A stretch of DNA of 64,000 bases from contig CALVQT010000002.1 in assembly GCA_944358375.1 (NCBI GenBank), forward strand, positions 1-64,000, read 5' to 3'. The first letter of the stretch is position 1. Every line of letters starts with the position of its first letter. The notes beneath the pieces were generated by a model. That model worked only from the letters and a program-made list of their open reading frames with translations, searched no databases and was not told the origin of the DNA. A program made the translations under genes and the position numbers. Positions 55,773 to 64,000 of the stretch are shown here, piece after piece. The stretch comes from an uncultured Bacilli bacterium. GTDB lineage: Bacteria > Bacillota_I > Bacilli_A > RF39 > UBA660.

Positions 55773-55795
55773 TAAGGGGAGTTACACTCCCATTC
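55764..55795 (+). other. attR: right junction of the element
   Basis: Element sequence AAAACTTGTAAG meets GGGAGTTACACTCCC of the host gene. Core GGG 55777-55779. Rejoining the outer arms gives CCAGTAACGGGAGTTACACT, an uninterrupted spoVE reading frame (PVTGVTL). Rejoining the inner arms gives CTTGTAAGGGGGTATGCAAG, an imperfect palindrome as expected for attP. Confidence 0.85.
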
Positions 55796-55876
55796 TTATC
55801 TTATGGTGGATCAAGTTTGCTTACAAGTATGATAAGTATTGGAATCATTTTAAGTGTAAATAAAAGTAATAAATAA
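55778..55876 (+). pseudogene. spoVE: 3' end of the interrupted SEDS gene spoVE/ftsW
   Basis: Reads (G)VTLPFLSYGGSSLLTSMI then SIGIILSVNKSNK and stop. This is the universally conserved last periplasmic loop (TLPFxSYGGSS) and final helix of SEDS proteins. It has no start codon or binding site and is in frame with the 5' part at 44100 once the element is removed. The complete protein would be about 360 residues. Confidence 0.93.
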
Positions 55877-56340
55877 AAAATAACAAATTTTTATCAAACA
55901 TTAATAATTAATAGTTTCAATAATTTGGAAAAATATTTTAAAAATTTAATTAAGATTATAAATTATTGTTAAGACATACTCGAAAATTGATTATTAAAAT
56001 TGATATATTGATTTTTTCTATTTACAATATTAATAATATTAGAAAAAAATATTTAGAATTATTAAATACAGAAACTATTTGATTGTTAAATAAACATTCT
56101 AAAACTAAAAAATTAGTAAAATTAAAAAAGTGCTAAGATTGTTTACTGTGAAATCACAAAAATAGTTAAATGTTATAAATGAATGTAAAAATAAAATATT
56201 CAAAACTTATTTTATATTATAAATATAATTTTAGTAAAGAAAAAAGCATATTATAGTAAATAAATTTAATTTAAATAAATTTTTTATGTACATTTATTTA
56301 TTTTTATTATATGATAATTTAAAGAGTAGATAAGGAGTAG
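55877..56340. other. Gene-free gap after spoVE
   Basis: About 460 AT-rich bases with no supported element. Any murD-murG-type neighbour expected after spoVE is absent. Confidence 0.5.
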
Positions 56341-57430
56341 ATGATGAAAACAAAAAGAATATTAAAAATATTAATGACGTTTATAATTATTATTTTTAGT
56401 ATTTACATTGTATTTTTTAATAAACAAATATTAAGTGAAAATTATTATATAAAAAATTATCTAATAAGTGGTGAAAATGACAATAATATTGATGATAATA
56501 ACAAAGGTACAATAATAAATGATAAAAATGAAATTATAGAAAGTACTGAAAATAACAATCAAGATAACAAAAAATGATATAATTGAAAATAATAATCAAA
56601 ACAATGAAAGTAATATAATTGAAAATAATATATCTGATACATTAGAAAAAGAAGAAATTAAAGAAGAAAATAAAAAAATGATAATATAGAAGAAGTTGAT
56701 AGTCCAGAAAAAAAATATATACACAATCTCAACTAAATAATATAAAAAGAAATGAATTACAAAATAAATATTCAATTACTATTAAATATGCTAATGAATT
56801 TACATATTATATAAGTAATAAAAAAATAAGTTATTTAACAGACGATTATATAATTAATGAACAATTAAATAGTTTAGAATCAGCACTTAAATTATATCCT
56901 AATAATTTTTTCAAAGAAATGAAAGATAATGATATGGCTTTAACTATTTTATTAATTGATAAAGTTAGTGATAATTCTTTTGCTGGGCTGACTGATAGAA
57001 ATCTTTTATACAATATAAAAATAATATTGACAACAAATAATTTTATACAAAGAACAATTCATCATGAAATTATGCATTATATTCAATCATATGTAGAAAT
57101 TAAGAATTATCCAAATGATCCTTTTAAAGATTGGTCAAATTATAATGAAGATGGATTTGTTTATGGCACATTTGATAACAGCAAAGTATATAACAAATAA
57201 ATAATAAATATAATGCTAATTTCATTAATAGTTATGCACAAACTAATCGTGATGAAGATATATCATCCACATTTGAAGACATTATGTTTAGAGCATATAA
57301 GCCAGTTGGATGCTATGATGAAGGATCAGGTATTTATAACAAAGTAGTGTTAATTAATAAAGTATTAGAAGATACATACGAAAGTGTAAAATCGGGTAAT
57401 AATTATCAATGGAATAGATTTATTAAATAA
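56341..57430 (+). pseudogene. Frameshifted lipid- or membrane-anchored zinc metallopeptidase
   Basis: A membrane anchor (KTKRILKILMTFIIIIFSIY) and Asn-rich linker in the first frame (56341-56577), then NDIIENNNQNNESNIIENN, NIEEVDSPEK and a long segment from ~56750 (NELQNKYSITIKYANEFTYY...) to 57200 with HHEIMHYIQSYVEI, a HExxH zinc motif. A further frame carries NRDEDISSTFEDIMF, a likely third ligand region, ending at 57430. At least three or four one-base shifts, all in A-runs, break the frame. Either decayed or the A-runs are misread in the assembly. Confidence 0.7.
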
Positions 57431-57505
57431 TATTAAATATTTTAAAATAGATAACTTTTTAAATGTGTGATATAATATATATAGAAAGATAGGAGATGAA
57501 ATATT

Positions 57506-58276
57506 ATGGATAGATTAAAAAATAAAGTTGCTATTGTAACTGGCGCTGGAGCTGGGATGGGAAGAGAAACAAGTATTCTTTTTGCTAAAGAAGGATGTTC
57601 AGTTGCAGTATTTGAAATTAACGAACAAAATGGCATGCAAACAGTTAATGATATTACTACTAATGGAGGGGTAGCAAAGTTTTGGAAAGTTGATGTTTCA
57701 AATGAAGAGAATGTGAAGCAAGCTATTGATGAAGTAGCACAAACATTCGGTAAAATTGATATTTTAATTAATAATGCTGGAATAACTGGAGTAGATAAAA
57801 AAACTCATGAGTTAACTAGTGCAGAGTGGGATCAAGTATTTAATGTTGATGTAAAAGGAATATTTTATTGTACTAAATATGCAGTTTCTTATATGTTAAA
57901 GAATCAAAGTGGTAGTATTGTAAATTTATCAAGTATTTATGGAACACTAGGTTCACATGAGTTAACTCCATATCATGCAGCTAAAGGAGCAGTATTTGCT
58001 ATGACTAGACAAGATGCTATTAGTTATGCAAAAAATAATATTAGAGTAAATTCTATTCATCCAGGAACAATAATGACTCCACTTGTTAAAGAGTTAGGTT
58101 CCAGAATGGATGGAGGTTTGCCAGCATATGAAAAACTAATGAGTGAAAAACATCCAATAGGTCATGCTGGAGAACCAATTGATGTTGCTTATGGGTGTTT
58201 ATATTTAGCAAGTGATGAAGCTAAATTCGTAACAGGTGCTCAACTATATATTGATGGTGGATATTCTGCTATGTGA
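57506..58276 (+). CDS. Short-chain dehydrogenase/reductase
   Basis: 256 residues. NAD(P)-binding TGAGAGMGRE, LINNAG, catalytic Ser in NLSSIYGTLG and YxxxK in PYHAAKGAVFAMTR, then NSIHPGTIMTPL. Ends in GAQLYIDGGYSAM, the classical SDR C-terminus. A basic-poor first loop with Glu (VAVFEINEQN) favours NAD over NADP. Substrate unknown. TAGGAGATG precedes the ATG. Confidence 0.93.
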   Translation: MDRLKNKVAIVTGAGAGMGRETSILFAKEGCSVAVFEINEQNGMQTVNDITTNGGVAKFWKVDVSNEENVKQAIDEVAQTFGKIDILINNAGITGVDKKTHELTSAEWDQVFNVDVKGIFYCTKYAVSYMLKNQSGSIVNLSSIYGTLGSHELTPYHAAKGAVFAMTRQDAISYAKNNIRVNSIHPGTIMTPLVKELGSRMDGGLPAYEKLMSEKHPIGHAGEPIDVAYGCLYLASDEAKFVTGAQLYIDGGYSAM

Positions 58277-58280
58277 TATA

Positions 58281-58306
58281 AAAGAATCATTGTTTGATTC
58301 TTTTTT
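58281..58306 (+). terminator. Terminator after the SDR gene
   Basis: AAAGAATCA (58281-58289) pairs with TGATTCTTT (58295-58303), T-run follows. Confidence 0.75.
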
Positions 58307-58395
58307 TATTTGGAAATTAAATATTTAATGAATTATTTGCTTTTTTGTGAATAATGTGGTATAATTATGCCAATAAATTATGGGGGTTAATGGTT

Positions 58396-59280
58396 ATGAA
58401 TAATTTTAGAAATGATGATATGTTAAGAGCATATTTAAAGAAAGAGTCAAGTAGACTCGACATAAGTATTCAGAATACTTATAATACATTTTTTTCTAGA
58501 AATTTATTATCTCGTTTAAGTAAAACTGATCATGAAGGTAATTTAATTGTTAAGGGAAGTTTTGCTCAATTTGTACATTTAAATAAACTTGTTAGACCTA
58601 TTACTGATATTGATCTTACTAGTACAACAGATCATCATGTACCAATACAATTATTAATTTCAGCATTGGGAAAAAAGGAAAAAGAAAATGACATTGATTA
58701 TACATTAAGAAATAAAGTTGTACGCACTAATTCAGGTATTATTAAAATACCAGTTTCGACAACTTTTGGAAGAACAAACCATTCTATAGGAATTGATTAT
58801 AGAGAAAACCACCCATGTATTTATGAAAAAGTAAAAAAGGTGGTTCCTAAAATTTTTACAAATGATGAAGAATATGAAATAACAGTCGCTTCAATGGAAG
58901 AAACTTTGGCTGAAAAATTATATGTTATTGCTATTACTAAAAGTTATGATGATGGTAAAATAAATACTAGGGCTAAAGATTTTTATGATGTTTATCAATT
59001 ACATGGTGGAAGTTATGATCTTGATAAATTTTCATATTATTTTGAAAAAATGGTTAGAGAAGTTGGAGGAATTACTGATGTGAGTTCTTTAAATGCATAT
59101 TATTTAAACCATAATTTTATTATAAATCATCAACAAGTATGGGAAAACAATAAGAGAAAGTATGAATTTTTAGATCATGAAATTGATTTAAGTGGGGCTG
59201 TATATTATACAAGAAGTGTATTAGCAGAACAATACCAAAGAATTAGACAAGGTAAAAATTTGTCATATAGGTTAAAATAA
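58396..59280 (+). CDS. AbiEii/AbiGii-like nucleotidyltransferase
   Basis: 294 residues. LIVKGSFAQFVHLNKLVRPI then TDIDLTST is the type IV toxin AbiEii nucleotidyltransferase pattern (KGG.A......R.T.DiD). TVASMEETLAEKLYVIAITK and TRAKDFYDVYQLHG are the helical region. No AbiEi-type antitoxin gene lies on either side, so it is a lone toxin-like enzyme or has another role. Start 58396 has GGGGG at eight bases; the upstream frame is rejected. Confidence 0.8.
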   Translation: MNNFRNDDMLRAYLKKESSRLDISIQNTYNTFFSRNLLSRLSKTDHEGNLIVKGSFAQFVHLNKLVRPITDIDLTSTTDHHVPIQLLISALGKKEKENDIDYTLRNKVVRTNSGIIKIPVSTTFGRTNHSIGIDYRENHPCIYEKVKKVVPKIFTNDEEYEITVASMEETLAEKLYVIAITKSYDDGKINTRAKDFYDVYQLHGGSYDLDKFSYYFEKMVREVGGITDVSSLNAYYLNHNFIINHQQVWENNKRKYEFLDHEIDLSGAVYYTRSVLAEQYQRIRQGKNLSYRLK

Positions 59281-59620
59281 ATATATTAAAAGTATTTTGC
59301 ATTTTTGACAATGTTTATTCAATTTTAGGATTTATTAGTGCTGAATATTTGAAAAAACTAATAAAAAATATAACTAAATAATAATGCAAATATAGATTAA
59401 AATATTTAACAATAAATAATAAAAAGCAAGATGCAAACTTTATTTTTAAATATTGTTTAAATTGTGGGCAGCACTAAATAGTGAAATGCCTAATTGTGAT
59501 AATAAAATGTTTAACATATTCATTTTATTATAAAGTAAGTTATGAATTTAAAAATGGATTAGAATTAAAAAAAATAGAGAAATCTATTTTTTTTATGATA
59601 AAATATATATGGTGAATAAT
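59281..59620. other. Gene-free gap before the NUDIX gene
   Basis: About 330 bases without a supported element until the -10 (ATGATAAAAT) just before 59609. Confidence 0.5.
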
Positions 59621-60052
59621 ATGTGTACATTAAAAGCTGGTTGTTATTTAATTAATAAAAAAAATAAAACAGTGGCAGTTGTTTATAGGAATGAATATGA
59701 CGATTATTCATTTCCGAAAGGTCATTTAGAAGAAGGAGAAACTATACTTGAGTGCGCAATTAGAGAGACTGAAGAAGAAACTAAAAGAACGCCAAAAGTA
59801 TTAGAAAAATATAAACCATTTAAAGAAGAATATATGACGCCAACAAATGAAAAATGTGAAAGTTATATGTTTATAGCATTAGATAATGGAATAAGTTTGA
59901 ATGATAGTAATGAATTTCATAAAACTATTTGGGTTCCCATATTAGATGTAGAGAATGTATTATCTTATAAGGGCCTTATAGAAGTATGGAAGAAAGCTAA
60001 AAAAATCATTTTAGAAGAGGTATTAAATGATAATGAAACAAAAGAAGAATAA
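59621..60052 (+). CDS. NUDIX hydrolase
   Basis: 143 residues. The NUDIX box reads GHLEEGETILECAIRETEEE, complete with metal-binding REtEEE. AGCYLINKKNKTVAVVYRNE begins the fold. Removes nucleoside-diphosphate-linked groups, substrate not predictable (possibly Ap4A or cap-like). ATG 59621 has GGTGA upstream. The 3' end overlaps the next gene by 26 bases. Confidence 0.88.
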   Translation: MCTLKAGCYLINKKNKTVAVVYRNEYDDYSFPKGHLEEGETILECAIRETEEETKRTPKVLEKYKPFKEEYMTPTNEKCESYMFIALDNGISLNDSNEFHKTIWVPILDVENVLSYKGLIEVWKKAKKIILEEVLNDNETKEE

Positions 60053-60857
60053 TAAAAATAAAGACGAAATGCAAATTTATAATTCGGATAGAGTTAGTCC
60101 TCAAACAGTCATGGGATTATTTATAATATTAGCAATACTGATATTAGTAGGTAGTGATGGATCAATTTTAGGTTTTTTTCAAAAATTATCAAATAATAGT
60201 GAAGAGGAGTTACTTGAAGAGTATTTTGGTGAATATGAACTAGTTGATAGTGATAAAATATGTCTTAATACATTTATGGGATTTTGTGTAAAATATAATA
60301 AATTATATAAAATAAGATATAAAACTAGTAATAATTTAGATAGAGAATTTGAATATTATACAAATAGTGATATAGAAAAATCTTATTTAAGAGAAAGTAT
60401 AAATATATTACAATCTCAAATAAATGATATGTTAAATAAAATTATAATTGATAACAATTATACATACGGAAATGTATTTAATATTTATAGTAGCATTATT
60501 CCTTATGATAAAGATGGAAATAATATGATATCAAATAATGAAAAATTTGATATTATATATCCTAAAGATGTAAATATACGTAATTTTAATAATAAAAATT
60601 ATTTAATAAAAATTAATTTTAGGATAGAAACTGTTTGTAGCAGTGAAGAGTGTGGTAGTGTATGTCCTAATGATTATCAATTAGAAATAGTTAATAAAAT
60701 AATATATAATTTAAAACAAATGACTAATAATAAATTAAACATTTTATTTACTTCTGATAATTTGGATGGAGTATGTGGGTTTGACAATATATATTATTTT
60801 CAAGATGAAATAACAAGCGAAATTGATGATTTTTATATAAAAATTGGCAATCTTTAA
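60027..60857 (+). CDS. Membrane protein of unknown function upstream of der
   Basis: 276 residues. One membrane helix at about residues 28-50 (TVMGLFIILAILILVGSDGS), then a soluble domain with a C-terminal Cys cluster (ETVCSSEECGSVCPNDYQLE). I do not recognise it. It overlaps the NUDIX gene and so is probably co-translated. Confidence 0.6.
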   Translation: MIMKQKKNNKNKDEMQIYNSDRVSPQTVMGLFIILAILILVGSDGSILGFFQKLSNNSEEELLEEYFGEYELVDSDKICLNTFMGFCVKYNKLYKIRYKTSNNLDREFEYYTNSDIEKSYLRESINILQSQINDMLNKIIIDNNYTYGNVFNIYSSIIPYDKDGNNMISNNEKFDIIYPKDVNIRNFNNKNYLIKINFRIETVCSSEECGSVCPNDYQLEIVNKIIYNLKQMTNNKLNILFTSDNLDGVCGFDNIYYFQDEITSEIDDFYIKIGNL

Positions 60858-60915
60858 TATTAATATATAGAAAAATAATATAATTTTTAGTATAATTAAC
60901 GCGAGGTGAGGAGTA

Positions 60916-62232
60916 ATGGCAAAGCAAACAATATGCTTAGTTGGTAGACCTAATACAGGAAAAAGTACATTGTTTAATAGAATAGTAGGTAGAAAAGTTG
61001 CTATTATTGAAGATGTTCCTGGAGTTACAAGAGATAGAATATATGGTAAAGCAATGTTTAATGACAAGCCTTTTTATTTAATTGATACTGGTGGAATTGA
61101 TTTAAGTGATGGAGATTTTAATGAAGAAATTAGAATACAGGTTGAAATAGGAATACAAGAAGCAGATACCATTATTTTTGTTGTTGATGGTAAAGATGGA
61201 ATTACAACTTCCGACAATTTAATTAGAGATATGTTAAAACGTCAAAATAAAAAAGTTATTGTAGCAATTAATAAAATAGATAATAAAGCCGCAAATGATA
61301 ATTTATATGAATTTTATTCACTTGGATTTAATGAATATATTCCAATATCTGCAGAGCATGGAATAGGAGTTAATGATTTATTAAAAGCTGCAACTGATGA
61401 TTATCAAGAAGGTTATGAAGATGATGATAATAATATTAAAATCTCAGTTATAGGAAGACCAAATACTGGAAAAAGTAGCCTTGTTAATGCGTTGTTAAAT
61501 GAAGATAGAGTTATAGTTAGTAATGTTGCTGGAACTACACGTGATGCAATAGATACGAAATTTACATATAATAAAGAAGAATATACATTAATAGATACAG
61601 CAGGACTTCGCAAAAAAGGTAAAATATTTGAATCAATAGAAAAATATAGCTTATTAAGAAGTATGAAAGCCATAGATAGAAGTGATGTTTGTTTATTAAT
61701 ATTAGATGCGAGTACTGGAATAGTGGAACATGATAAACATATAGCTGGTTATGCTCTTGAAGCAGGAAAACCAGTAGTAATAGTGGTAAACAAATGGGAC
61801 ACTATTGATAATTCAGAAGAAGGTATTAAAGAATGGAAAGAATCAATTAAATATAATTTTCAATTTATGAGTTTTGCTAAAATAGTATTTTTAAGCGCTA
61901 AAACTAAGAAAAGGATTCATACTCTTATGCCAGAAGTATTATTGTCGTATAGCAATTCCATTAAAGAAGTTAAAACAAGTATTATAAATGATATTATAAG
62001 AGATGCATTTATGGAAACACCTCCTGCATCTTATAAGGGTAGAAAATTAAAGGTATATTTTGCACATCAGTCAAGTATAAAACCACCAAGATTTGATATA
62101 GAAGTTAATTCTAAAACGTTAGTACATTTTAGCTATTATAGATATTTAGAAAATAAAATAAGACAAAATATAGACTTTAGTGGAACACCAATTATCATAC
62201 AATTTAAAAATAAAGGTGAAATTGACTTATAA
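60916..62232 (+). CDS. der: Ribosome biogenesis GTPase Der (EngA)
   Basis: 438 residues with two tandem G domains: GRPNTGKSTLFNRI and DTGGIDLSDG in the first, GRPNTGKSSLVNALLN and DTAGLRKKGKIFE in the second, and a C-terminal KH-like domain (RKLKVYFAHQSSIKPPRFDI). It acts in 50S assembly. GAGGTGAGGAG precedes the ATG. Confidence 0.97.
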   Translation: MAKQTICLVGRPNTGKSTLFNRIVGRKVAIIEDVPGVTRDRIYGKAMFNDKPFYLIDTGGIDLSDGDFNEEIRIQVEIGIQEADTIIFVVDGKDGITTSDNLIRDMLKRQNKKVIVAINKIDNKAANDNLYEFYSLGFNEYIPISAEHGIGVNDLLKAATDDYQEGYEDDDNNIKISVIGRPNTGKSSLVNALLNEDRVIVSNVAGTTRDAIDTKFTYNKEEYTLIDTAGLRKKGKIFESIEKYSLLRSMKAIDRSDVCLLILDASTGIVEHDKHIAGYALEAGKPVVIVVNKWDTIDNSEEGIKEWKESIKYNFQFMSFAKIVFLSAKTKKRIHTLMPEVLLSYSNSIKEVKTSIINDIIRDAFMETPPASYKGRKLKVYFAHQSSIKPPRFDIEVNSKTLVHFSYYRYLENKIRQNIDFSGTPIIIQFKNKGEIDL

Positions 62233-62245
62233 AAGTAAAAAATGA

Positions 62246-62274
62246 TTGACAATAATAAAATTTAATGTTAAAAT
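62246..62274 (+). promoter_or_regulatory. str operon promoter
   Basis: TTGACA (62246-62251), a perfect 17-base spacer and TAAAAT (62269-62274). About 85 bases of leader follow, with a small hairpin around TTCTC-ATTC-GAGAA. Confidence 0.8.
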
Positions 62275-62365
62275 TTAATAGATTTTGGGTTTTCTCATTC
62301 GAGAAGACCTTATAAAATGGAAAACTTGATACGCCTGGAAATGTGTATTAGAAAGGAGAATTTAA

Positions 62366-62782
62366 ATGGCTACAATTAATCAATTAGTTAGAAATGGAAG
62401 AAAAGTTAAAACTAAGAAAAGTAAAAGTCCAGTATTAAATATTGGTTACAATTCTAAAGATAAAGTAAAAACTAATAATTGTTCACCACAAAAAAGAGGT
62501 GTTTGTACACGTGTTTCTACAAAGACTCCAAAAAAACCAAATTCAGCTTTAAGAAAAATAGCTAAAGTTAGATTAAGTAATGGTTACGAAGTTACTTGCT
62601 ATATTGGTGGAGAAGGACACAATTTACAAGAGCACAGCGTTGTATTAATTCGTGGTGGTCGTGTTAAAGATTTAATTGGTGTTCGTTATCATATTGTTCG
62701 TGGTACTTTAGATACTGCTGGTATTGATAAAAGAAGACAAGGTAGAAGTAAATATGGAACTAAAAAACCTAAAAATAAATAA
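62366..62782 (+). CDS. rpsL: 30S ribosomal protein S12
   Basis: 138 residues. [20 protein letters not shown], the [20 protein letters not shown] stretch (streptomycin site Lys), [20 protein letters not shown] and [15 protein letters not shown] are invariant S12 sequence. AGAAAGGAG precedes it. First gene of the str operon. Confidence 0.98.
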   Translation: MATINQLVRNGRKVKTKKSKSPVLNIGYNSKDKVKTNNCSPQKRGVCTRVSTKTPKKPNSALRKIAKVRLSNGYEVTCYIGGEGHNLQEHSVVLIRGGRVKDLIGVRYHIVRGTLDTAGIDKRRQGRSKYGTKKPKNK

Positions 62783-62807
62783 ATAATTAGAGAAAGGAGA
62801 AAATAAC

Positions 62808-63275
62808 ATGCGTAAAAAGCAAGCAATTAAAAGAGATGTTTTAGCAGATCCAATATATAATTCTAAAATGATTACTAAGTTAATTAATGGAATTATGTTA
62901 GATGGTAAAAAAGGAACTGCTCAAAAGATATTATATAATGCTCTTGATATAGTTAAAGAAAAAACAAATAAAGATCCTTTAGAAGTTCTAAATGTAGCTT
63001 TTGAAAATATCAAACCAGCTTTAGAAATTAAAAGTAGAAGAATTGGTGGAAGTAATTATTCAGTACCAATGGAAGTAAGAGAAGATAGAGCAAATGCTTT
63101 AACTTTAAGATGGTTAATTCAATATGCTAAAAATAGAAATGGTAAAGGAATGGCTGAAAATCTAGCTGCTGAAATCATAGATGCATCAAATGGTGTAGGT
63201 GGAGCAGTTAAAAAACGTGAAGATACTCATAAAATGGCAGAAGCTAATAAGGCTTATGCACATTATAGATGGTAA
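62808..63275 (+). CDS. rpsG: 30S ribosomal protein S7
   Basis: 155 residues. [77 protein letters not shown] and [15 protein letters not shown] are S7. It binds 16S rRNA and starts head assembly. 25 bases after rpsL. Confidence 0.98.
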   Translation: MRKKQAIKRDVLADPIYNSKMITKLINGIMLDGKKGTAQKILYNALDIVKEKTNKDPLEVLNVAFENIKPALEIKSRRIGGSNYSVPMEVREDRANALTLRWLIQYAKNRNGKGMAENLAAEIIDASNGVGGAVKKREDTHKMAEANKAYAHYRW

Positions 63276-63290
63276 GAAGGGAGAACACTT

Positions 63291-64000
63291 ATGGCACGTG
63301 ATGTATCATTAGAAAAAATACGTAATATAGGTATTATGGCTCATATTGATGCCGGTAAGACAACTACTACTGAACGTATTTTGTATTTAGGTGGAAACAT
63401 TTATAAAATTGGCGAAACTCATGATGGTGAGTCTCAGATGGATTGGATGGAACAAGAAAAAGAAAGAGGTATAACTATTACTAGTGCTGCAACTACTGTA
63501 CACTGGAATGGATATAGATTTAATATTATTGATACTCCAGGGCATGTAGACTTTACAATCGAAGTTGCACGTAGTTTGAGAGTTCTAGACGGTGCTGTTG
63601 CTTTAATAGATGCTCAAGCAGGAACAGAAACTCAAACTGAGCAAGTTTGGAAACAAGCAAATGATTATATGGTTCCAAGAATGATTTGCGCTAATAAAAT
63701 GGAAAAAATGGGAGCTGATTTTGAATATTCTCTTGATTCAATACATAATAGACTAGCAGAAAATGCATATCCAATAGTTTATCCAATTGGTTGTGAGGAT
63801 CATTTTACAGGATATGTTGATTTAGTTACTATGAAAGCTTATAGTTATTCTGGTAATGCTGCTCAAGAAGTTAGCGAAATTGAAATACCAAGTGATTTAG
63901 TATCAAAAGTAGAAAAATATAGAGGAAAATTAATAGAGGCTGTTGCAGATTTCTCAGATGAATTAATGGAAGCATATTTAGAAGGAAGTGAGATTTCTGT
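63291..64000 (+). CDS. fusA: Elongation factor G, 3' end outside the window
   Basis: The first ~237 residues: [20 protein letters not shown] (P-loop), [31 protein letters not shown] and [10 protein letters not shown] are the EF-G G-domain motifs. GAAGGGAGAA precedes the ATG, 15 bases after rpsG. The frame is open to the window edge. Confidence 0.97.
   Translation, partial: MARDVSLEKIRNIGIMAHIDAGKTTTTERILYLGGNIYKIGETHDGESQMDWMEQEKERGITITSAATTVHWNGYRFNIIDTPGHVDFTIEVARSLRVLDGAVALIDAQAGTETQTEQVWKQANDYMVPRMICANKMEKMGADFEYSLDSIHNRLAENAYPIVYPIGCEDHFTGYVDLVTMKAYSYSGNAAQEVSEIEIPSDLVSKVEKYRGKLIEAVADFSDELMEAYLEGSEIS

Larger units (their letters stand above)
45080..55779 (+). mobile_element. 10.7-kb serine-recombinase element inserted in spoVE
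   Basis: The two halves of one SEDS gene flank this interval, and the distance between identical core positions is 10,700 bases. The element has its large serine recombinase at the right end, 72 bases before attR, as in skin-like and ICE/phage elements. Cargo in order: a structured RNA, rel, a YcaO ribosomal-peptide locus with ThiE, T-box-tyrS, a 41-codon gene and the recombinase. No conjugation, replication or phage structural genes are present, so it is either non-self-mobile or a reduced remnant. All cargo reads left to right, like the host gene. Confidence 0.88.

Noticed and set aside
1..64000. Mycoplasma-type code (TGA as Trp)
   Set aside because: Several genes end with TGA and Trp residues are encoded by TGG.
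1..64000. tRNA or rRNA genes
   Set aside because: No GTTCRANYC arm with cloverleaf or rRNA segment was recognised by eye; a covariance search would be needed to exclude them fully.

Overview
This window is from a very AT-rich, low-GC Bacillota genome, probably an uncultured gut-type member of the Bacilli (RF39/Mollicutes-like). The genetic code is standard: TGA is used as a stop (lspA, tyrS, the SDR gene) and Trp is TGG. The genome still carries sporulation genes: spoIIGA, pro-sigE, sigG and ylmC sit after ftsA-ftsZ as in Bacillus, with a SpoVD/FtsI-type PBP and a SpoVE-type SEDS gene elsewhere. Three T-box leaders (Val, Pro, Tyr), Shine-Dalgarno-led genes and many simple hairpin terminators fit this placement.

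Layout. 1-4.5 kb: a LolA-like gene lacking its 5' part, a membrane protein, ftsA, ftsZ and convergent rpsD. 4.6-13.7 kb: murB, a divergent rpmB, spoIIGA-sigE, three anchored or acidic proteins of unknown function, a hairpin-guarded sigG, ylmC. 13.7-19 kb: lspA, rluD, TspO, rhomboid protease, lexA, trpS. 19-34 kb: SpoVD-like PBP, ASCH protein, Val T-box with an HD hydrolase and valS, HerA-like ATPase, an anchored surface protein, DUF362 protein, a broken flavodoxin-fold oxidoreductase, CMD protein, XRE regulator, thioredoxin-like protein. 34.5-45 kb: trmB, a lipoprotein, an acidic protein, YtxG/YtxH-like pair, Pro T-box with proS, yneF, WG-repeat protein, RnfC-like protein, holA, mraY and the first 90% of a SpoVE/FtsW gene. 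45.08-55.78 kb: a 10.7-kb mobile element. 55.8-64 kb: the missing 3' end of spoVE, a frameshifted metallopeptidase gene, an SDR, an AbiEii-like nucleotidyltransferase, NUDIX, der and the str operon (rpsL, rpsG, fusA cut by the window edge).

The main discovery is that the spoVE/ftsW reading frame is split by the 10.7-kb element. The 5' part stops matching the family at 45077-45079, immediately after the residues PVTG. The exact continuation (VTLPFLSYGGSS... to the stop) resumes at 55780, just after a large serine recombinase gene. Joining the halves at a shared GGG core restores a complete SEDS protein in frame. In a sporulating lineage this recalls intervening elements such as skin in sigK, which excise during sporulation.

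The cargo is equally unusual. It has a ribosomal-peptide locus with an 18-codon precursor (MRKLMRKFNKKYDMLCTA) behind a perfect ribosome binding site and followed by a hairpin. Five tightly coupled genes come next: a C39-peptidase fusion, a small ThiF/TOMM-like partner, an azoline-type YcaO ending in PHPFP, a nucleotidyltransferase-fold protein and a ThiE-family enzyme. No exporter is present. The element also carries a Rel enzyme that ends after the TGS domain, a T-box-controlled tyrS and a candidate short structured RNA. I know of no described system with this combination. The product and its role are inference only.
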